DNA from: Hepsetus odoe
Lineage: Eukaryota; Chordata; Actinopteri; Characiformes; Hepsetidae
Direction of reading: 5' to 3'
Length of the DNA stretch: 64,000 nt
NCBI GenBank assembly: GCA_017165825.1
Contig: CM029374.1
Span: forward strand, 11,223,589 to 11,287,588
The translations under genes and the position numbers were made by a program. The notes under the pieces are model-generated. The model was not told where the DNA came from and made no database searches. It was given only the letters and a program-made list of their open reading frames with translations. Shown piece by piece: positions 12,341-24,179 of the stretch. The stretch's first letter is position 1; each line of letters starts with the position of its first letter.

Positions 12341-14500
12341 ATGTGTGTCTGTTGGCTGTGGGGGCAGTGTTGGTTGATGGTATTGGGGTATTTTTTTCTT
12401 AGGCAGTTTGACTCAGTGAATAGGGGGTGGTCTGCATGCTGTTTGTGTGAGTGGGCTGTAATTACTCTGCTGTGGTTCTTTGCCCTTTCACCACACTAAT
12501 CGCACTCAATTATCATGAGAATAACTTACTGTAAGCCCTCTGCTCTGTTGTACATTCAAAAAATGGCTACAGTTCTGCCTTTTCCTCACCTTTTTAAAAA
12601 AGTGGCATGTTTAATCTGCAATTATTTAATTCCATTAAACGTAATATTCCCTCACTGTCATTTGCATTTGTCTGCATATATTTTAGGTTTTCTGTTTAGT
12701 CATGAATCTTTTACTTTCCTTTTTAGGGCATTTTTTAAAGATGTGCATGCTGGATATAGCTGTTTAAACTTATGTTAAGTTCTTATGTTCTTTCATTATA
12801 TTAAATTGGCTTTACACATAATGCACCTGCCAGTACTCTCTCTCTTAGTACTCTTGATGTTGAACTTGAGCCAGGGTGCGCGTGTGTGTGTTGGGTAAGG
12901 ATGGTCTGTCTTGTTTCACAGGAGTCAATATGACTGAAAAAAACCCCATTTATTTATCTCAGTTCATTTTTTGAATACTCTGTTGGACTTATTTTTACCC
13001 AGTTGTATAAATACTTGTATGCCCTCTGTTATTGGCACCCATTAATTTGTTGAATTCTTTCTCCTCTTTCATTTGATATTTTCAGTTGTCATTTTCCAAT
13101 TGTGGTTATCCTTTATAATTGCGGTTGTTTTTGTTACTGTACCTGATGTGTCTGATTGAGCTCCTTAAAGGCAATCAGAAAGCATTCAAAGCTCTAACGT
13201 ATAGACTATAGTGATACAGTGATTTGAGTCCCTACAGCCAGGTCATTTTCCATCGTCTGCTCCAGTAACTCACACTTTCCTCAGTAGGGCTGAATGATGT
13301 GAGAAACATATATCATGGTATTTGAGAACATTTTTGATACATGATACATATTTTTACTGAGGTTAGTATCATAGAAACAATAATGGAATTTTAAAAAGTT
13401 GCCAGGTACAGCCATTTCTCTCCTATCAGCTTTTCAAACACTGCAGCCAGTTACATAGGACCAGCATCACTCTCTTGGTCGTGCTCCAGGGAGCGTCATA
13501 AAAGTTTAAGCCATTTCAACTTTGCTGCCAAACCCGCTCTTACCTCAGCCATGTGAATGCTTCCTTGACAAAAACTGGGTTAATTTGTGTTTACAACTTC
13601 TTTCTTGCGTTGTCAAATGTATAACAATTAATTTATTAAGCAGCCTAAATGTGGAGCCTAAATATGAAGAAATGTAATACAAAAATAAAATTTCTCAAAT
13701 TAAATGTAGGAAAAATAACTTTATTAACAAGTCAAAAAATGATGATGTGTGAAATGCGTACAATGTGTACAAAGTACTTCACATTTTACAAGGGCACTGA
13801 AAAATTTAATGAAATATTTGCTAAAGGTTTCAAATTTTTGCAATAATGATTTAAAAACAATAAAAATGATGTATGTTCTTCTACAGTAATCCATTGCATC
13901 CCCTCTCTGTTCGTAAGGATGAAACATTGCACATTCTGTCCATATTCTGTTTCACATACATGGATGCAGGTCCATCACTAAGGTTTATTCTACGTCACTG
14001 ATGAGCTGGATTGCAGCTCCAGAGAATTTCACAGCTGTCTGAAAAGGGAGATATTGCTACATATCAAAGGCCTTCTCCATCATTCTCACCTAGCTTTGTG
14101 CTCACTGTAGATTACAGATTGCAAACATGGAAATCAAGATAATTGGGACAGGGAGTCACACACATCAAACAGAATATCCAGGCAGAAAATGTTTCTGTTT
14201 GACCAGGCTTTCAGGTTAATAAACCTTGCACCCTTTCCTGATTTTTAAAAATTATTCTCATGTTTTATTTGTTCCTTTAATTTATTTTTTTAAATAGTTT
14301 TACTTTTAATTTCTGTTGTAAATGACTGCAGTATATGAAAAGTCTCTATAAAAACCTTGCCTTGCCATACATGCTGATGCATTACCTATCAATTCACTCT
14401 TGAAGTCCATAAAAGCAGCACAATTTTGAAATATTAATCCATGACAGTGCAATTTTAATACAATCTGAACATGATTTTGACATTCCTATTGCTTGAATTT

Positions 14501-14667
14501 TTGGTGGTGGTCTATTGGTAGGATATTTGCCTACAGACCTATGGACCAAGAAGTCACCAGTTCAAATCCTACCTCCAGTGCCACCACCATTGGGTTCCTG
14601 AGCAAGACCTGTAATCAGGAATTGGAAGTCGCTCTGGATAAGAGCGTCTGCTAAATGCTGTAAATAT
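14501..14667 (+). mobile_element. tRNA-derived SINE, GTCGCTCTGG-tail family
   Basis: A degraded tRNA-like head (GGTGGTGGTCTATTGGTAGG; B-box-like AGTTCAAATCC) is followed by CACCACCATTGGGTTCCTGA. It ends with the conserved GTCGCTCTGGATAAGAGCGT tail found in many teleost SINEs. Related copies are at 22592 and 36001. Confidence 0.8.
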
Positions 14668-16284
14668 AGTGGACACCAAACTCACCAACATCTGCTAAGA
14701 ACGAAAAATCATAGTATTTTTGTATTTTATAACAGGCTTCTGAAATATCTGCAAAGTCTGAACAGAGATCATGATTCAGACAAAAACTGATCTATGGTCA
14801 GTTTCCACTCTTTCTAGACTGATCAGAAAGAAGAAGAGCTAAAAGTGCTGACTTTGGAACAGTTCTTCTGTTCTCAGATGTTATAGTAAAATGCTCCTAG
14901 AGCGTGTAGGAAGATACAGAAAGCTTGTGTGAGCAATGATTTGCTGTGCCATGTGAAGGCGGAATGCTGTTACACAACAGGTGGGCGACCTCCTACCAGC
15001 CGTTATGTATTTGACTGTAGTGCAGTGGTGTGTAGGTTGGATCACTTTTCCCTTTCCTCTGTCTCTCGCTCATGCTCACTTTCTCCTCTCATCCTCTAAC
15101 ACACATTCCCACCTAGACACACAGACAGTTTTTCTTGTTCATTCGAATACCCCCTCACTCACACTGCCTTTCACCCTGACTTGCATAACACACACACACA
15201 CACAAACACAGAGAGAGAGAGAGAGAGATAGAGAGAGAACAGCATGCCATCCAAACATCTTCCCTAGAGAAACTCTCGTAAACTATCTCAATGCTGCGTC
15301 AGCAAGAATACTGAAACACTACAAAAAAAAAAAGGATTTATAGAAGATAATGCACCGAGATCTTGAACCTCCAAGATAGCAGGGAATAGTGAAAGGAGCA
15401 ATATCTTACCAAACAAGATCAAATGATCACAACATGCGTATTCAGTCATTCACACTTTGAACATAACAGGCAAAAAAAATCTGACTGAGGGCCTGGAGCA
15501 GGAAATACATGTTACTTTATAAACCCATTGTTTTTCAAACTGATTTAAAACAGATTAAAAATTTTTTTTTTATTTCTGTCTTGATGCTGTCAACTTAATC
15601 AGTAAAACTCCCTTCAACTAGTACAATGGAAATTCAATTCAAACCTTTCCAGCCTTATGTGTAACGATGGTAGCAGTGTCATGTTCTGGACATCAGTGTT
15701 GAGCCAAGAGGTCATTACAGAACGTAAAAGCTTTATTTACCATACTGTGCACAGAAACTCAAAACACAGATAAGCTTTGACACGTACAGATTAGCAAAGA
15801 CAGACTCTCCGCTCTCAGTCAATGGGGCTTAAATAGCCAGCCCAAAATGAGCGCCATCTGCCATGACATTATGCAAGCCATAATCTTTGAATTCTAAACT
15901 TTTCCACTTTTCTCATGCCATTAGGGGCCCATATTGCATATTTTTCTTATATTAATTAATTTTTTCTTGAAGTACACCTATAACAACTGTGTGTGGTCTT
16001 ATGTATGTACTAAAACAGTAATATTTCATTTTACATAAAATTCTTCTCCTCAAAATAAATCATATATGGTTTATATAGCAAAATAAAATCCGTTATTAGT
16101 TATGAATTAAATGCCAGTTCACATGAAAACACTTTGATCAACAGGTTGGTCTTTTCTCCATCATCTTCCAGTCCTGTTCTGCTGTAACACTATAAAATGA
16201 AAGACAGATGAGATAAGAGAACATTTGTCTTACAAATGTTAACCATTTCTATGTTTAAACATTTAATGATACATTAAAGTTTAA
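14668..16284. other. Intergenic, no gene seen
   Basis: Only a compound (CA)n/(GA)n microsatellite at about 15189-15238 stands out. A 120-residue open frame across it has low-complexity composition and no recognisable domain. Confidence 0.6.
15189..15238. repeat. Compound (CA)n-(GA)n microsatellite
   Basis: CA repeats run directly into GA repeats. Confidence 0.95.
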
Positions 16285-16542
16285 AAGTGAAAGTGACAAC
16301 CCTTGTCATTGCGAGGTCACGGCACAGCACACATGAACCACAACGAAATTGGACCTCTGCATTTTACCCATGCACAATCAAACCCGTGCAGCAGTGGGCA
16401 GCTATTGAAAGCGCCCGGGGAGCAGTGATGGGGACGGTACCTTGCTCAAGGGTACCTCAGGGCAACCTATTGGGAAGGGGTTTGAACCCCTGATCCTCCG
16501 ATCATGCGCCTGACACCCTAACCGCTAGGCCACCGCTGCCCC
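16285..16542 (-). mobile_element. tRNA-derived SINE, tail type A
   Basis: On the minus strand it starts GGGGCAGCGGTGGCCTAGCG. It has a good B box (GGTTCAAACCCC), then the shared TTGCCCTGAGGTACCCTTGA body. It ends with the CTGCCCACTGCTGCACGG ... GACCTCGCAATGACAAG tail. It is nearly full length. Confidence 0.85.
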
Positions 16543-16557
16543 TAAAGGAGCTGGGAC

Positions 16558-16630
16558 TGCTGAAACCCAGGATTGAACTAGGGACCTTTAGAGCTTCAGT
16601 CTAACACTCTCCCAACTGAGCTATTTCAGC
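16558..16630 (-). tRNA. tRNA-Phe (anticodon GAA)
   Basis: The 73-nt sequence folds as a full cloverleaf. The acceptor stem is GCTGAAA/TTTCAGC; the D stem GCTC/GAGT; the anticodon stem TTAGA/TCTAA with loop CTGAAGC and anticodon GAA; the T stem CCTAG/CTGGG with loop TTCAATC; the discriminator is A. It matches vertebrate tRNA-Phe closely. The acceptor difference from the usual GCCGAAA is compensated on both sides, and A and B boxes are intact. No T-run terminator is visible in the 15 bp before the SINE begins, so expression is uncertain. It could be a decayed or SINE-mobilised copy. Confidence 0.85.
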
Positions 16631-18069
16631 CGATTTCAGTTTAGTTTCTTAGCTCAGTAAAATATTTATTTGCCAAAAACAATTGTGCCAGTAACAGCCT
16701 CCACTAATGCTACACCAGTGAAGTAATTAACAGCACAGAGAAAATGATCTGAGGAGTGTTCTGAAGGCACTTTTATAATTTGTGCAGAACTCCCTATAAA
16801 GAGAGTAAGGAATACTGAATAAGTGAATGATTTTGGACACAGTTCAGTTCTTGTCAGCTAAGCTTCCTTTAGGTTAACAAGCTGTTATGGAAATGTTTGG
16901 TGGTTTTCCTACTTTGGTTATAGACTATATTGACTGTGCAACAATTTGTAAATTCAGTCCTGGGACGAATGTCCTTTTTACAGGTGATATTCTCTTATCT
17001 TATTCAGGATCTGCTTGGGCATGTTTTTTTCCACCCATGAGAAATTTACACTAAACTCTGATTATTATGATTATTAAGCCCCATTCAGATGCCTGCAATT
17101 TCTGAAAATTTCTAAAAAAGGATTTAGATCACTGCAATTAGATATTCTTAGATTCCCACTACTTGTACCTTTTATAAATACTTCCAAAATGATGAAACAA
17201 TGGGTGCTCTCTCTTAACCAGAGCTTGGAGGAGAGCCATCAAAAAAGAGATCCTGCAGAAACCGCATGACTAAAGGAGCAATTATAATTAACAGTACATG
17301 TATTATATCCATACATATCAATACCATTGATTTTCACTTTTCTAAAATAATGTCCTCAATCATATGGCCATGCACGACTTGTAGAAAATACAACCCATAA
17401 GAAACATGTTCACACTGCAGATTTTATTCATTAATTCATTTTTTGCACCCGTGATACAAGAGTTACATGAGTAGAACTAAACTTTTAAAAAAATTTTATT
17501 CAACTTGGAAATGCACTATGTAAGTGGAAGTCTTCCTTACGAATAGGAATGTTGCCACTGAGTTTGCGGGGAAGTGTTCTGTATTCTGATTGACAGCTCC
17601 TTGGGCGCGTTCCACTGGCCGGCAAGTGGCTGAGTCAGCAAAGTTCTGGGCAGCAGTGGGGACACGCCTGGCCATTTAAAAACCCATTCAAAAGGCTTTA
17701 ATCATAAAAGCCAAATCAGCTACTGGCTCCACTTGTGGTTAGCCTCACAGTGTAGCAGGGTGTGGCTGAGAACTTTCCATTCTTTAATGTCTAAGTAAAA
17801 TCATGGCATACTTAAAGCTGCTGCAGAGGCAGTCATTTACAGTCCTGAGTAAGAAAATAAGAAGCAGGCAAGGCTACTTAAATAATGTGCAAAGCCACAT
17901 TCTTTTGTCTTGAGCATTTTGCACTAACCTTTACAGCTTTATGCCAACAGTGGTCCAAGGAAGCTTACACAGCATGAAGGTCCTAAATTATTATTTTGTT
18001 TATGCTTATGCCTCATTGATTGCTGAAGAAAACTATTCTACATTATGAAAAAAGGCGTTGCTGATGATA
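16631..18069. other. Intergenic with a possible conserved element
   Basis: No gene recognised. The 17560-17790 part differs from the AT-rich surroundings and is described separately. Confidence 0.5.
17560..17790. promoter_or_regulatory. Candidate enhancer-like segment
   Basis: It is unique-looking and GC-richer. It contains the palindromic GCTGAGTCAGC (Maf/AP-1 type, near 17629), an SRF-like CCATTTAAAA (near 17673), homeobox-like CTTTAATCATAAAA, and a RUNX-type TGTGGTTA (near 17734). This is a motif-based guess without conservation data. Confidence 0.3.
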
Positions 18070-18605
18070 TTGTGATCTGAAGTGAGAGTAGAGAGCTACT
18101 TGAGGAGAACCTGGAGAGGTAGAGATCTGCTCTAGAGAGGAGAGGAATGAAAGTGAGTAGAGTAGAACAAAGAGGGAATACATGAGTGTGAATGAAAGGG
18201 AGGAAAGTGGAGTGGTTAGGATGCAGGGAATAGAGGTGACAAAGGTGGAGGAGTTTAAATACTTGGGCTCAACAGTTCAGTGTAAGGGCGAGAGTGGATA
18301 AACAGTGAAGAAGAAAGTGGAGTGGGTGGAGAAGAGTGGCTGGAGTGATTTGTGACAGACGGGTACCAGAAAGAGTAAAAGAGAAGTATTAGAGGATGGT
18401 AGTGAGACCAGCTATGTTGTAGGGGTTGGAGACAGCGGCACTGATGAAAAGACAGGAGGCAGAGCTGGAGGTGTCAGAGTTAGCAATGCTGAGATTTTCA
18501 TTGGGTGTGATGAGGATGGACAGGATTAGAAATGAGTATATTTTAGGGGACAGTTCAGGTTAGACGTCTTGGAGACAAGGCTAGAGAAGCAAGGTAGGAG
18601 CAGCT
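18070..18605 (+). pseudogene. RTE-type LINE fragment (reverse transcriptase C-terminal part)
   Basis: Translated pieces resemble the RTE polyprotein after the RT core: EVTKVEEFKYLGSTVQ-like, VVRPAMLYGLE-like and LEVSELAMLRFSLGVMRMDR-like runs. Stops and frame changes break the frame. It is a 5'-truncated dead copy. Confidence 0.75.
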
Positions 18606-19147
18606 GAAAGAAAAAAAGAAGATTTATGAAAAATATGTGCATAAATAGTTTAAACCAAATGAAAATGCACAAAATATATAAATAATATTAAATAAATATG
18701 CCAAAAACAGCTGCAAAAAAACAAAACAAACATTTTTAAAATGTATAATTTTGTGTATTGTAACTGTTTTGTAAGAGCAGTAAGATACTTGAGGCAGAGC
18801 ATTACAGGGATAATATGGTTACTCCACTTAACACCCCTTGATGAACCATGATGAAATGTATGTAATGTATGGCTTCTCAAGCTTATATGCATTGTGGTTC
18901 ACTGTAGATGTTTTTTGCAGATGCTCACAGTTCAACTTAATATCCATTGAATTCAAGGACAGGCTAAACGGCTGTAAACTGAACTGGCTTTGCCATTGAA
19001 CTTTGCCATTGAACTTTGCCATTATGTAAACTTTAGGTGTCACCACAACAATGTTGACTTTCCTCCTGTGACATAGACCCTTAATGTGTATGAATATAAA
19101 CGTTTGTAATGAGGATAGACAGATAAAGTATTTTTGTGAAATATATA

Positions 19148-19678
19148 CAGTACTGTGCAAAGGTTTTAGGCAGGTGTGGAAAAAATGCTGTAAACAAAGA
19201 ATGCTTTCAAAAATGGAAGTGTTAATCATTTATTTTCATCAATCAACAAAATGCAGTGAACAAAAGAGAAATCTAAATCAAATCAATATTTGGTGTGACC
19301 ACCCTTTGCCTTCAAAACAGCATCAGTTCTTCTAGGTACACTTGCACACAGTGTTTGAAGGAACTCGGTTGGTAGGTTGTTCCAAACATCTTGGAGAACT
19401 AACCACAGATCTTCTGTGGATGTAGGCTTCCTCACACACTTCTGTCTCTTCATGTAATCCCAGACACACTCGATGATGTTGAGATCAGGGCTCTGTGGAG
19501 GCCAGAAGAATTGATGCTGGTTTGAAGGCAAAAGGTAGTAACACCAAATATTGATTTGATTTAGATTTTTCTTTTGTTCGCTCACTTTCCTTTTTGTAAA
19601 TTGATAAAAATAAACAATCATTATTTATATTTCTGAAACTTCTTTTCCACACCTGCCTAAAACGTTTGCACAGTACTG
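19148..19678 (-). mobile_element. Non-autonomous Tc1-like fold-back element, copy 1
   Basis: TA-flanked ends both read CAGTACTGTGCAAA inward. The arms are inverted repeats of roughly 185-190 bp. The centre encodes on the minus strand only the end of a Tc1 transposase (WPPQSPDLNIIECVWDYMKR ... VPRRTDAVLKAKGG), keeping the last DDE-region glutamate. The element is 531 bp. A second copy with the same architecture lies at 35601-36000. Confidence 0.85.
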
Positions 19679-20889
19679 TAGGTTTGATTGTAAAGTCCAG
19701 TTACAAGAAAATATATATTGCTGTTGTAGAGTATTTGATATATATAGACAAATATGAACACACATCTTAACAGACTTCTTCACTGATACACCAAGCTTTA
19801 AAAATCATTGTACTATTCATATACTCTCTACAACTTAGGCTTGTTGCTTTGCAACCATATATTCAGAGTTAGAAGTTATAATCTTTCCATTACAAATGAT
19901 ACATTTTTGCTGGAGTGCAAAGAGAACATGTTTTTGCAGTTTACTGCATATATGGTAAAATAATCATAATGGAAGAAATGAAAACATACCATGTGACCTG
20001 AGCAAAAGTTACACCTCAAATCTTTATTTATTTAGTTTTTTTTTTTTATCATGTTCATCTCAATAAATAAAACAGGCATTAAAATAGATTAATTGTAAAA
20101 AAAAAAATAATAATAATCACACAACTGTAGCCTACTGTTAAGAAAATATATCACTTAGTGGAAGAGGTATATCCTGTTGCAAAATCACCTTTTTATTAGC
20201 AAATTTTGTTCAGTTATATCTTGTTGAATTTGTAAGTGTTACGATAACCTAAACCCAGAATCTGTACACAGCCCTGAACACTGGTCTTTAACCAGTGAAT
20301 TATATTAATAATTTCACTCATGATTATTTAAAACCAACAGGGGTTCATAAGCCTTTTGTAAAGATTTTAAAGGAAGTTATCAAATAGTGTGAGTACAACA
20401 TTGTGATATTTTTTTTTATATTTATAGTATAAATATGACATCGCCATGTTATCAGTTTACATTATTAACATGAAGCGACATACACACAAAAACACACACT
20501 GAAACCACTCAAAGCCTGCCATCCACCCCCGCCTGTCACGACTCCCATCTGGGATCAGGCCATGCTAATTTGTGAGTGGGACTCTAGTCCATGCATATTC
20601 TCTCCCCCTCACACATCTACACTATGCTCTAGCAGTCTGTAGTGATTTCACCCAGACTTTTCATTCATGAATCATTCAACAGTGTTCTCCCATCATTCTA
20701 CCCATGCATGGAGGAATTTAGACACAGTTTATGGAATGATTTTGTCCTGTTTTTGTCTTTCATAAACACACCTTTAATATGTAGTTATACTGAGGTAAGG
20801 TCATCAAAGACATCCATTTCTGTTTTATTTTTTCCTTGTATCTGTGATAAATGTTTGATAGTTATGACATCACAAACACAATGAATTAA

Positions 20890-21400
20890 AAATAGATATA
20901 TTTGGGCATGTATGGCTGCCGCAAATACTAAAACACTTCTCTTCACTGATGATGGAACCGCTGGCGGCAGTTTCACAATTAATTTTGAGAATTTCGAATT
21001 TTGAGATGTATAGAAACATTTTATCTGCTCAGGTTCTAGTAAATGATTTCAAACTCATTGGACAGCACTTTATCCTGAAAGAAGATAATGATCCTAAACA
21101 TATTGCCAAGCAACATGGGAACTTCTCAATATAAAGTTAAAAATAAAACATTTTTGAATAGCCAAGCCAGTCACCTGATTTGAATCCAATTGAGCATGCT
21201 ATCCAAATGCTGAAGAACAAACCTAAAGGCACAAGCCCCTGGAACAAGGAGGAGCTGCTAGAAGGTGGCTGCAGTGGAGGCTTTGCAGACCAGCACCAGA
21301 GAAGAGAAGCACCTGATGATGTCTATGAACCACAGACTTGAAGCGGTCATTTTATGCAAGGGATGTGCAACAAAGTCGTAAACATGACTTATTTAATATA
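20890..21400 (+). pseudogene. Tc1-like transposase relic
   Basis: The frame is broken by stops, but in order it shows NDPKHIAKQ (second catalytic Asp region), an SQSPDLNPIEHA-like segment at about 21168-21200, and a terminal SMNHRLEAVI-like run. No intact inverted ends were identified. Confidence 0.7.
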
Positions 21401-22370
21401 CCTGCAATTACTTTGTCCCTAACATTATTGTGCTGTGAAATAAGGGGAACTATGCATAAAAAGTGTTCAAATTTCTACATGGTTAAACTGTAATTAATGC
21501 AAATTACTTAAATAATTTAAAAAATCTGGAATGTGCACTTTAATCATGTTTGAATTTGAAAAATGATGAGCAGAGGGGTAAATCCATGAAAAAGGTGTGT
21601 GTTTGTAAAGTAGAAAAATTTCTGTGCACGACAGTAGATACTTTTTCTCCAGTGCAGAGAGGGAACAGTTGCCTTGCTTCAATGTCATATCACCTGGCAT
21701 TATGTTATGATCTTTGGCAGGGTTTTCAGATCCTAAAGACTTTCAAATAAAATTTCTGAAGTGTGCATTTACTGGTTTTCACAACTGTAATCCCAAAGAT
21801 ATCCTTACAAAGAGCTGTTATTTCTCTTTTTCTTCCCTCCCACTCCCCCTCCTTCCCCTCTTCCTTCTTTCATCGTGGGCAAAACACCACCTCACTGGTT
21901 ACTATAGCAATACTGACAGCCAACCTACGCCTTCTTTTGTAATGACGAGTTGATATTGAATGTGGGAGATAAAGACCTTATGTCAATATATCACAATATC
22001 ATATTTGGTCTTGAAAGTAAAAAAAAATATCATTTCAACCAACCCTTGGAGTAAACAAAATCACCCCCCCCCCCAAAAAAATACCCAAAGCAACCAAAAA
22101 ACAGCATGTTCATCATGAAGGAGGTCTTTTGATTGATATAATATAAATGATTATAGGTAAAAAGTGAATAAAAACATCATCTAAAAGGTCTCTGGACATT
22201 TTTACAGGCAGTACTTATAGTCACAGTCACACTTTGATTTCTTTCTGTAAGTCTACCCATGCTGTTTAGAAATCAGCTGTTGCCATGGCTACTGTGCCCT
22301 GTAAACAAGCGGGTTTGGGAAGGGTTCATTTCCTCCGGTGAATCACAGTCATGAAATCACTTGTTCCAGA

Positions 22371-22401
22371 GAAAGAGAGGGAGAGCGAGCGAGAGAGAGC
22401 G

Positions 22402-22444
<43 letters not shown>
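22371..22444. repeat. (GA)n microsatellite
   Basis: GA repeats with interspersed GC at the 5' part. Confidence 0.95.
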
Positions 22445-22446
<2 letters not shown>

Positions 22447-22591
22447 AATGAAGGACTTTATACTTTCTTCGACAAAGAACAGTAAGGATCAGCTTTGCTG
22501 GAATGTCTGTTTCATCTAAAGCTATCTCCTCTAGTGTTTCTTCATTTGCAGTTTTAGTTTTTCAGAAACTACAGTTAAACTTTAATTGTTC

Positions 22592-22796
22592 GGGGTGGCG
22601 GCGGTTCAGTGGTAGGGTACTTGCCTCTGGACCTCTGGATCAAGTGGTCCCCGGTTCAAATTCCACCTCTGGCACTACCACCACTGGGTCCCTGAGCAAG
22701 ACCCTTAACCCTGAGTTGCTCCAGAGGGGACTGTCCCTGTAATTAGGACATGTAAGTCGCTCTGGATAAGAGCGTCTGCTAAATGCCGTAAATGTA
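22592..22796 (+). mobile_element. tRNA-derived SINE, GTCGCTCTGG-tail family
   Basis: The head is GGGGTGGCGGCGGTTCAGTG and the B-box-like motif GGTTCAAATTCC. It ends in AGAGCGTCTGCTAAATGCCG. AATTGTTC occurs at both edges (22584-22591 and 22797-22804), consistent with target-site duplication. It is the best preserved of the three copies. Confidence 0.85.
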
Positions 22797-22889
22797 AATT
22801 GTTCAAATTGTTTAACAGTGCAGAAAACTGAAACAAATTTTTTGCCACTTCAAAACAGTGTATATGTTTGTGTGTGTATTATGTATATG

Positions 22890-23345
22890 TGTTTGTGTCA
22901 GTATCTACAGTCTCAGCTCATTTGTTTTTGCTGTGCAGTGAAAACAACTTTCAACAAAAGCTGAATATTCCTAGATAAGAGACAAATTTTCATTTTATTT
23001 ACATCTAGATTTATTGAATTACATAGAACACAGCACTTGTGTATCTGACAAGTTTGTCAAGTGAGCAAAGGTACTGGAACATGAAGGCGGACAATTGAAG
23101 GTTGCAAAGACTGAATATGTTGTTGAAAAAGAGCAAGAACCAACAAGAAGACTCGAAAGTCTTTGAGGAAAAAAGAGGAAAAATACATCATAAACATTTC
23201 ACAGACTTTCGCAGAGCCAGTATTTGGAATGGCTTGAAAAAGAAGAAATTCACTGCTGAACTGAACATTAGACAACAGACCAACAGACCTTGAACAACAG
23301 ACAAGCAAAACAATAACATGTGATGACACACAAATAATGAGAGCG
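22890..23345 (+). mobile_element. Tc1-like transposon remnant (5' part)
   Basis: The segment with TGTCAAGTGAGCAAAGGTAC, followed by an IWNGLKKKKF-like frame, resembles the 5' region of a Tc1 family whose better copy begins at about 57905. Only the N-terminal region survives. Confidence 0.55.
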
Positions 23346-23426
23346 ATAAATAAAAGCTAGTGCTTTTATTTTTTGATTTGACAAGATGGGTAACTACGGT
23401 CTGTTTTTGGCTTAGTTTTATACACA

Positions 23427-23720
23427 CCAATTAGTCACAACATCAAAACCACTGACATGTGAAGGGAATAACATTGCTTATGTTATTATAACGGGACCTG
23501 TCAAAAAGTGGAACATATTAGGTAGTACTTGAGCAGTGAGTTGTAGTGTTGGAAACAAGAGAATTTGGCAAATGTAAAGATTTAAATTACTTTAAGAAGG
23601 GCCGAATTGTGATGGCTAGACAATGCTATGATAACTCTTGGGTGACTGCAGTCACTACAAAGGCTGGATCATGTTGTAGCAATGCTGAGGACAGAGAAAC
23701 ACAAATCAGAGACATCCATG
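23427..23720 (+). mobile_element. Tc1-like transposon remnant (different family)
   Basis: ACACCAATTAGTCACAACAT, then CAAAACCACTGACATGTGAA and, further in, ATTGTGATGGCTAGACAATG follow the 5' end of a widespread fish Tc1 element. The remainder is lost. Confidence 0.65.
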
Positions 23721-24179
23721 TCATTACCCTTAAAATGCTGTTTCACACACAAACATGCACAGACAGAGAAATATTAGTACATATACAATAGTCAAATATA
23801 AAGTAAGCCATGGAAATATTTACATATTACAGTTCAGCACATCATCATAAATATCATTTTCAGGCTTTCCCCATCTACCACTGAGGGGAGCTGCTTGATT
23901 ATGAAAAAAAAAATTATCCTGATTATTTAGGTCAATATTGAGATAATTTTTATTTAACACAGCCAATCATTAACTTTGAAAACATCATGCATTTTTTAAA
24001 ACTTTTAAAAAACTTGTCTATTTAACAGCAGTGAAGTCTGTTTCTTTCCTTGAACTTTAAATTTAATTTGAAACAATTCCAAAAATGAAAAATTAACTGC
24101 ATAATAATTATGTTTATATAAAAATCAAATAAATTGCTTTTTATTCAACCTGTTCATTACCTTTGCAAAGAGGAAGGAA

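Larger units (their letters stand above)
8566..14500. other. Intergenic, no gene seen
   Basis: No exon, RNA gene or convincing mobile element was recognised. It contains two long (TG)n tracts (10806-10850 and 12276-12339), each giving meaningless Cys/Val-repeat frames. About 13280-13640 has a GGGCTGAATGATGTGAG start reminiscent of old DNA transposons, but no matching end was found. Confidence 0.6.

Noticed and set aside
12275..12499. Cys/Val-repeat frame over (TG)n
   Set aside because: It is a microsatellite translation with no coding evidence.
13280..13640. Possible old hAT-type element starting GGGCTGAATGATG
   Set aside because: No matching right terminus or target duplication could be found by eye.
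14981..15343. 120-residue open frame on the plus strand
   Set aside because: It crosses a CA/GA microsatellite; composition is low-complexity and there are no splice or domain signals.
15845..15865. A further CTCF-like motif (GCGCCATCTGCC)
   Set aside because: The core fits but three of the five upstream consensus positions fail.
16287..16493. Frames with repeated QWAAIESARGAV / GDGTLLKGTSG-like peptides (also at 42404 and 62102)
   Set aside because: They are chance translations of the SINE, which explains their recurrence.
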